The translations under genes were made by a program, and so were the position numbers. Below, piece after piece: positions 58,889 through 64,000 of a DNA stretch of 64,000 nucleotides. The notes under the pieces were generated by a model. That model did not search any database and was not told the DNA's origin. It saw nothing but the letters and a program-made list of their open reading frames with translations. Origin of the DNA: Paeniglutamicibacter psychrophenolicus (lineage in GTDB: Bacteria > Actinomycetota > Actinomycetes > Actinomycetales > Micrococcaceae); NCBI RefSeq assembly GCF_017876575.1, contig NZ_JAGIOE010000002.1, forward strand, positions 19,775 to 83,774. Reading direction: 5' to 3'. Within the stretch, counting starts at the first letter, position 1, and every line of letters begins with the position of its first letter.

Positions 58889-59764
58889 TCATCGGGAAGT
58901 CGGCTGCTGCCACCGCAGCAACCGCCTCTCGGCGAGTCCCATTAGTTGGTTGAGCAGGACCGCCACCGCAGCCAGTAGCAACAAGATCGCGTAAACCGCT
59001 TCCATCCGAAATGTGGCGGAGTAGGCGGCGATGAGTTGTCCCAGTCCATTTCGCGCTGAAATCAGTTCCGATGCGACAACGCCAAGCAGCGAGTAGATGA
59101 GGCCGAGACGGAGCGCCGCGAACACCGCCGGGGTGGCAACGGGTATGAATATCTTTGTGAATATCTGTTGCTTCTTAGCTCCTAAAACTATTGATAAGCG
59201 GAGCAGCTCAGAATCGCTAGACTTTACTCCCGCACGCGCGCCCGAGAAGACGATGAAGAAAACCAACGTGGAGGCGAGTGCGACCTTTGCCGAAGTATTG
59301 ATGCCTAACGCCACGATGAACAGCGGCGCGAGTGCAATGCGCGGCATTGCATTTGCGGCATCGAAGAATGGACTGATAACACGTTCTACACGTGGAAGCA
59401 GTCCGAGGGCGACTCCGGCCACGATGCCTACCGCGCTGGCCAAAATCCATGCGATAAGTACTGCAGTGAGAGTCGCTTGGGTGTTAGACCACAACTCTCC
59501 GGATTTTGCCGCGGTCACTAGGTAATCCCAGGATTGACCCGGCGACTTCGAAAGTATTGGATCAAGCCACTTCTGAGAGGCAGTCAGCTGCCACATGCCC
59601 AACCAAGCCAGAGCCAACAGAAGCTGATATCCACGGACCACAAGAGTCTCACGCACGGCTAAAGACGGGGGCCACTTCGCTCGAGGCTTTCCAATGTCGG
59701 GCACCATCTGACGGCTCGCCCGAGATGGGCGAGAGATCAGTGTTGAATCAACTGCATTTCTCAC
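58889..59764 (-). CDS. ABC transporter permease (SsuC/TauC-type)
   Basis: A 291-aa protein with about six membrane segments and the EAA-like loop (LRLSIVLGAKKQQIFTKIFI, PVATPAVFAALRLG) that contacts the ATPase. First gene of the leftward operon permease-ATPase-binding protein-CoA transferase-hydratase. The shared TGTACGTACA site lies about 215 bp upstream. Confidence 0.9.
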   Translation of the reverse strand: MRNAVDSTLISRPSRASRQMVPDIGKPRAKWPPSLAVRETLVVRGYQLLLALAWLGMWQLTASQKWLDPILSKSPGQSWDYLVTAAKSGELWSNTQATLTAVLIAWILASAVGIVAGVALGLLPRVERVISPFFDAANAMPRIALAPLFIVALGINTSAKVALASTLVFFIVFSGARAGVKSSDSELLRLSIVLGAKKQQIFTKIFIPVATPAVFAALRLGLIYSLLGVVASELISARNGLGQLIAAYSATFRMEAVYAILLLLAAVAVLLNQLMGLAERRLLRWQQPTSR

Positions 59765-59977
59765 AAGAACTCCAATTTGTGCAATGTGGTCCGCCCCTGA
59801 GTGCAGAGGCGCTTTCGCCGAAAGGGCGGGGGAAGTGACCGTTGAGGGCAGCGCTGGTCATGTCGGAAAGGTCTTTCCGAGTTGACCGGTGATAACGACG
59901 AGAAAATGCTTTTGCCGACCCGAGTTTCGAGCAGGATATCTAGCCGATCCTGTGATGACGATCACGATTGAAATAAT

Positions 59978-59991
59978 TGTACGTACATTTG
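59978..59991. promoter_or_regulatory. TGTACGTACATTTG site upstream of the ABC operon
   Basis: Exact match to 53192-53205. It lies in the upstream region of the permease gene. Probably an operator shared with the sulfur cluster. Confidence 0.5.
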
Positions 59992-60553
59992 CATGTCTGT
60001 CAAACAAACGGATCGTTCATCGTTCGCGCGTTATGTTCGGAAGCAGCTTGAGCTCAACATGGTTCTGCGGCCGAGCTCCGAGGACACCGTCGCATCCGTA
60101 AGCGGCGACTACGCCGGCCGCGAAGGCCGGCATAAGGGGACGTGAGGCCCAACCCCACCTCACTCGAACCGAAGAGGCCGTCCGTGAATGCAGCTGCAGC
60201 CGTGGTTCTGGAATCCGTGCCGGAGTAGATGGCAGGAGGCGGAAATCCGCCCGCAATATCAATCGATCGATTTCTTTTCTTAGCGTTTAGATCTAAGCCC
60301 GCTCCTCGTGCCCGTGGAGAGGGGTCCTAGCGGTGGAAGCCGCCAAGCCCACTCCCCAAATCGACAAATGGCCTATTTCTGAAACATCGGCAACACAGCC
60401 ATGCGGCGTCCTGACGCGTGACCCGGCAATGCGCACTCCTTATCGCGCAATCACATGGCAAGTGGGGCCGCGTCGGGATTCACCTAGGCCCAAACGATTC
60501 CCGATCAACTGATTGACACTCAGCTCGCTTCTGAGCTTTACTGTTGAGTATTA

Positions 60554-60571
60554 CCCAATCGATTGATTGGG
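60554..60571. promoter_or_regulatory. TetR-type operator
   Basis: CCCAATC-GATT-GATTGGG, an 18-bp palindrome ending 34 bases before the TetR start codon. The TetR protein probably represses its own operon here. Confidence 0.65.
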
Positions 60572-60605
60572 ACAAGATATTTCCATACAAGGAAGAGCCC
60601 CCACC

Positions 60606-61259
60606 ATGAATTTGGGCAAGGTCCAGCAAGCAGCGGTTTCGCTCTTTGCCGCCCGCGGCTTTGCTGCCACCGGGATTCGTGATCTCGGGGCGGCCGCAGG
60701 CATCAACTCGGCAACGCTCTACCACTATGTCGGGAGCAAGGAAGACCTCCTGGTGAGCATCATGCGCGATTGCCTCAACGAGATGATTCGATCCGGTTCC
60801 GAGGCACTGCGTGGCAGCGCCGAACCAGCCATCCAACTGGCATTCCTGGTGTCATCACACGTTGGGCTCACCGGCACGAATCAGCTCACGGCCAGGGTGG
60901 CCGAATATGAAATGCGCGCCCTCTCCGAAGCCAATCGTCCAGCCATGCAGGAGCTCCGCGATGAGTATGAGGCTCTTTTTACCCAGGTTCTCGAACGTGG
61001 CGTCCGGGTCGGGGCATTCAACACTGACGACCTCACCATGGCGCGGCTGGCACTCATGGAAATGGGGACCGGTGTCGCTCACTGGTTCCGACAGGATGGC
61101 CGCTTGCGGCTTGAAGAGGTGCAGCAGTACTTCGTCAACATGGCCTACCGAATTCTCGCCGTGGACAGCACCGCCCTGGACGGCGTCGACTTCGTCGTTG
61201 CCCCACGCCGGCTCGACAGCGAACCCGATCCCGTGCAGGTACGCGCAAACGCTTCCTAG
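60606..61259 (+). CDS. TetR-family regulator of the acyl-CoA carboxylase operon
   Basis: A 217-aa protein with a TetR HTH ([20 protein letters not shown], then [20 protein letters not shown]) and a ligand-binding C-terminus. The ATG follows GGAAGAG. It is the first gene before the carboxylase genes, with a palindrome directly upstream. Regulators of this form control leucine or fatty-acid breakdown in actinobacteria. Confidence 0.9.
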   Translation: MNLGKVQQAAVSLFAARGFAATGIRDLGAAAGINSATLYHYVGSKEDLLVSIMRDCLNEMIRSGSEALRGSAEPAIQLAFLVSSHVGLTGTNQLTARVAEYEMRALSEANRPAMQELRDEYEALFTQVLERGVRVGAFNTDDLTMARLALMEMGTGVAHWFRQDGRLRLEEVQQYFVNMAYRILAVDSTALDGVDFVVAPRRLDSEPDPVQVRANAS

Positions 61260-61314
61260 CACCCCCAAGAACTTTCCCCATCCCCTCATACCCCCCCGCG
61301 ACGAAAGAGAAACC

Positions 61315-62925
61315 GTGGAAACACTGATCAGCAGCGTTGATACGACCGACCCAGGATTTGTGCAGAATGCAGAGCGCCAATCGGGGCTCGTACAGGAATT
61401 GCGTACCCGACTGGCACGGGCGGCTCTGGGGGGCTCGGAGAAATCTCGCCAGCGCCATCTGGATCGCGGGAAGCTCCTGCCCCGTGAACGCGTCAACGCC
61501 CTCCTCGACGAGGGCTCCCCCTTCCTGGAGATCGCGCCCCTTGCGGCAGAAGAGATGTACGGCGGGGAGTGCCCCGGTGCCGGAGTCATTGCCGGAATCG
61601 GATTGGTGCACGGACGCCACGTGCTGGTGATCTCCAACGACGCGACGGTCAAGGGCGGCACCTACTTCCCGATGACCGTCAAGAAGCACCTACGCGCCCA
61701 GGAAATCGCGCTGGAAAACGGGTTGCCTTGCGTGTACCTGGTCGACTCGGGTGGTGCGTTCCTGCCCATGCAGGACGAGGTCTTCCCCGACCGCGACCAC
61801 TTCGGGCGGATCTTCTACAACCAGGCCAATCTGTCGGCGCGCAAGATCCCGCAGATAGCCGCCGTCCTCGGCTCCTGCACCGCCGGCGGCGCCTATGTCC
61901 CGGCGATGAGCGACGAGACCGTCATCGTCCGCAACCAGGGAACCATCTTCCTGGGCGGCCCTCCCCTGGTGAAGGCGGCCATCGGCGAAATCGTCACCGC
62001 GGAGGAACTCGGCGGCGGAGACCTGCACGCCAAGACCTCCGGGGTGGTGGACCACTTGGCCGAAAACGATGCCCACGCCTTGTCGATAGTCCGGAACATC
62101 ATTGAAACCCTGCCTCCGTCGCCGGAACCGGTCTGGGACATCGCGGCACAGATTGCAGAACCGTTGGAGGATGCCAGCGAGCTTTACGGAACCGTCCCCA
62201 CCGATGTGAACGCCCCCTACGATGTCCGCGAGGTCATTGCCCGCGTGGTCGACGGCAGCGAGTTCCACGAATTCAAGTCCGACTACGGCACCACGCTGGT
62301 CACCGGGTTCGCCCGCATCCACGGTCACAACGTCGGCATTGTCGCCAACAACGGCGTGCTCTTCTCCGAGTCCGCACTCAAGGGCGCCCATTTCATCGAA
62401 CTCTGCGACCAGCGCGGCATCCCGCTGGTTTTCCTGCAAAATCTCGCCGGATTCATGGTCGGGCGCGATTACGAGGCTGACGGCATCGCCAAAAACGGCG
62501 CCAAGATGGTCACCGCCGTGGCGACCGCCCGCGTCCCCAAACTGACGGTCGTCATCGGGGGCTCATTCGGTGCGGGAAACTACTCGATGTGCGGGCGGGC
62601 GTATTCGCCGCGTTTCCTGTGGATGTGGCCTGCCGCCCGCATCTCGGTCATGGGCGGCGCGCAGGCCTCCTCCGTCCTGGCCACCGTCAAGCGCGACCAG
62701 ATCGAAAGCGCTGGCCGGAGCTGGGATGCCGCCGACGAGGACGCCTTCAAGGAACCCATCAAGGAACAGTACGAAGCCCAGGGCAACCCCTACTACTCCA
62801 CGGCGCGAATCTGGGATGACGGTGTCATCGACCCGGTCGATACCCGCCGGGTCCTGGGCATGGCCCTGGACGTGTGCGCCAACCAGCCTCTGCCGGAGAC
62901 CTCCTTCGGCGTCTTCCGGATGTAA
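61315..62925 (+). CDS. Acyl-CoA carboxylase carboxyltransferase subunit, methylcrotonyl-CoA type
   Basis: A 536-aa carboxyltransferase: [55 protein letters not shown] and [20 protein letters not shown] then [14 protein letters not shown]. The last block is typical of methylcrotonyl-CoA carboxylase beta subunits (leucine breakdown) rather than propionyl-CoA carboxylase. The start is a GTG (ETLISSVD). The biotin carboxylase gene follows after nine bases. Substrate is inferred from the sequence pattern. Confidence 0.85.
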   Translation: METLISSVDTTDPGFVQNAERQSGLVQELRTRLARAALGGSEKSRQRHLDRGKLLPRERVNALLDEGSPFLEIAPLAAEEMYGGECPGAGVIAGIGLVHGRHVLVISNDATVKGGTYFPMTVKKHLRAQEIALENGLPCVYLVDSGGAFLPMQDEVFPDRDHFGRIFYNQANLSARKIPQIAAVLGSCTAGGAYVPAMSDETVIVRNQGTIFLGGPPLVKAAIGEIVTAEELGGGDLHAKTSGVVDHLAENDAHALSIVRNIIETLPPSPEPVWDIAAQIAEPLEDASELYGTVPTDVNAPYDVREVIARVVDGSEFHEFKSDYGTTLVTGFARIHGHNVGIVANNGVLFSESALKGAHFIELCDQRGIPLVFLQNLAGFMVGRDYEADGIAKNGAKMVTAVATARVPKLTVVIGGSFGAGNYSMCGRAYSPRFLWMWPAARISVMGGAQASSVLATVKRDQIESAGRSWDAADEDAFKEPIKEQYEAQGNPYYSTARIWDDGVIDPVDTRRVLGMALDVCANQPLPETSFGVFRM

Positions 62926-62934
62926 CAGCCCACC

Positions 62935-64000
62935 ATGAGAACCCCATTCCAGAACGGATCAACCGTGAAAAACGAACTCTTCCATACGGTGCTCGTGGCC
63001 AACCGCGGGGAAATCGCCGTCCGCGTCATCCGCACCCTGCGCGCCCTGGGCATCCGCTCGGTCGCCGTCTACTCCGACGCCGACGCAGGAGCCCGCCACG
63101 TTGCCGAGGCCGACATTGCCCTGCGCGTCGGGCCGGGCCCCGCCACCGAAAGCTACCTGAGCATCGAGGCAATCGTGGATGCTGCCCGGCGCAGCGGCGC
63201 CCAGGCCGTGCACCCCGGCTACGGGTTCCTCTCCGAAAACGTCGACTTCGGCCAAGCCCTGCAGGATGCCGGCATCACGTTCATCGGCCCGGACGTGAAA
63301 TCCATCAATCTCATGGGCGACAAGATCCGCTCCAAAAACCATGTGGTCGCCCACGGTGTTCCCGTCGTGCCGGGCATCGCCGAACCCGGCCTGAGCGACG
63401 AACAGCTCGGAGCCGCGGCCCTGGACATCGGTTTCCCGCTCCTGATCAAGCCCTCCGCCGGTGGCGGCGGCAAAGGCATGTTCGTCGTCGAATCAGCCGA
63501 AGACCTGCCCGAAAACCTGGCCAGCGCGCGGCGTACCGCAAAAAGCGCCTTCGGCGACGACACGCTGTTCCTTGAACGCCTGGTGCGCAACCCGCGCCAC
63601 ATCGAGGTGCAAGTCCTAGCCGACAGGCACGGAAACACGGTGCACCTGGGCGAACGCGAATGCTCCCTGCAGCGCCGCCACCAAAAGGTCATCGAGGAAG
63701 CTCCTGCGCCACTGCTGGAAAACCTGGCCCACGGCGCCAGGATTCGCGCCGAACTGGGTGCGGCCGCCGTGGCGGCCGCCCGCTCCGTGGACTATGTGGG
63801 GGCGGGAACAGTGGAATTCCTGGTCTCCGATGAGAACCCGGAAGAATTCTTCTTCATGGAGATGAACACGCGCTTGCAGGTCGAGCACCCGGTGACCGAG
63901 GAAATCGTCCGGATCGACGGGGAACGCATCGACCTGGTCGAATGGCAGGTCCGCATTGCCGCCGGCGAGGCCATCGATTTCACCCAGGAGCAGGTGGAAT
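62935..64000 (+). CDS. Biotin carboxylase / biotin-carrier alpha subunit (3' end outside window)
   Basis: The first 355 residues of a biotin carboxylase: [47 protein letters not shown] (ATP grasp), [20 protein letters not shown] and [15 protein letters not shown]. It carboxylates biotin for the carboxyltransferase encoded just before. Fusion to a biotin carrier domain would be expected beyond the window. No strong ribosome binding site before the ATG; translation may be coupled. Confidence 0.9.
   Translation, partial: MRTPFQNGSTVKNELFHTVLVANRGEIAVRVIRTLRALGIRSVAVYSDADAGARHVAEADIALRVGPGPATESYLSIEAIVDAARRSGAQAVHPGYGFLSENVDFGQALQDAGITFIGPDVKSINLMGDKIRSKNHVVAHGVPVVPGIAEPGLSDEQLGAAALDIGFPLLIKPSAGGGGKGMFVVESAEDLPENLASARRTAKSAFGDDTLFLERLVRNPRHIEVQVLADRHGNTVHLGERECSLQRRHQKVIEEAPAPLLENLAHGARIRAELGAAAVAAARSVDYVGAGTVEFLVSDENPEEFFFMEMNTRLQVEHPVTEEIVRIDGERIDLVEWQVRIAAGEAIDFTQEQVE

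Larger units (their letters stand above)
59765..60605. other. Divergent regulatory region between ABC operon and TetR gene
   Basis: No convincing gene. It holds the TGTACGTACATTTG site, a GC hairpin at 60113-60131 (GCCGGCC / GGCCGGC), and the TetR-type palindrome at 60554-60571. Confidence 0.6.

Noticed and set aside
60017..60262. 81-aa minus-strand frame in the TetR-ABC gap
   Set aside because: No start signal, no recognisable motif and it overlaps a GC hairpin.

Overview
The window reads as part of a large conjugative plasmid, or a plasmid-derived integrated element, from a high-GC actinobacterium, most likely in the Micrococcaceae (Arthrobacter and relatives). This rests on GC-rich coding, an actinobacterial type IV secretion (T4SS) set (SCO6880-, DUF4913-, DUF6668- and DUF8175-like proteins), NrdH, and an IS481-type remnant. 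The taxon is inferred; no rRNA or housekeeping marker is present.

Layout. (1) 1-7.2 kb is a defence block. It holds a leftward three-gene adenine-methylase/GIY-YIG helicase restriction system with overlapping genes, an XRE regulator, a HEPN-type Abi protein and a lower-GC HNH protein. (2) 7.2-21.9 kb is the plasmid backbone, nearly all leftward: a CoiA-like nuclease interrupted by an in-frame amber codon, a coiled-coil protein, umuDC, small zinc proteins, a DUF192 lipoprotein, parA/parB, DUF6573, NrdH and small unknowns, a NUC1 nuclease, the putative replication initiator, a ribbon-helix-helix regulator, a membrane protein/regulator pair and a winged-helix regulator. A palindrome with core AATAGTACTATT recurs upstream of at least four of these transcription units. 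(3) 22.0-33.8 kb is one rightward T4SS operon: cell-wall hydrolase, lipoprotein, ATPases, pilin-like protein, VirB6-like protein, VirB4, VirD4 and DUF4913. (4) 33.9-37.9 kb is the mobilisation block: MobC, a MOBP relaxase, its downstream partner and a candidate oriT. (5) 38.1-44.3 kb holds a giant DNA-methylase/SNF2 helicase gene, a 134-aa gene nested out of frame in its 5' end, and a serine-recombinase-like gene whose catalytic serine position is cysteine. This unit is flanked by two inverted 74-bp hairpin repeats. (6) 44.4-45.6 kb is a repeat-rich junction with a frameshifted excisionase-like gene. (7) 45.7-64 kb is metabolic cargo: an Lrp regulator, a PatB/MalY aminotransferase and an APC permease; a TauE/persulfide dioxygenase/decayed SQR sulfur cluster; a GntR regulator; an ABC importer with CoA transferase and enoyl-CoA hydratase; and a TetR-headed acyl-CoA carboxylase operon of methylcrotonyl-CoA carboxylase type that runs off the window.

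How it fits together. Par, rep and mob/T4SS modules maintain and move the replicon. Regulators sit beside palindromes at their own promoters (RHH at 19.93 kb, winged helix at 21.98 kb, TetR at 60.56 kb). The least explained parts are the shared palindrome set, the three 90-180 bp dispersed repeats, and the hairpin-bounded helicase/recombinase unit.
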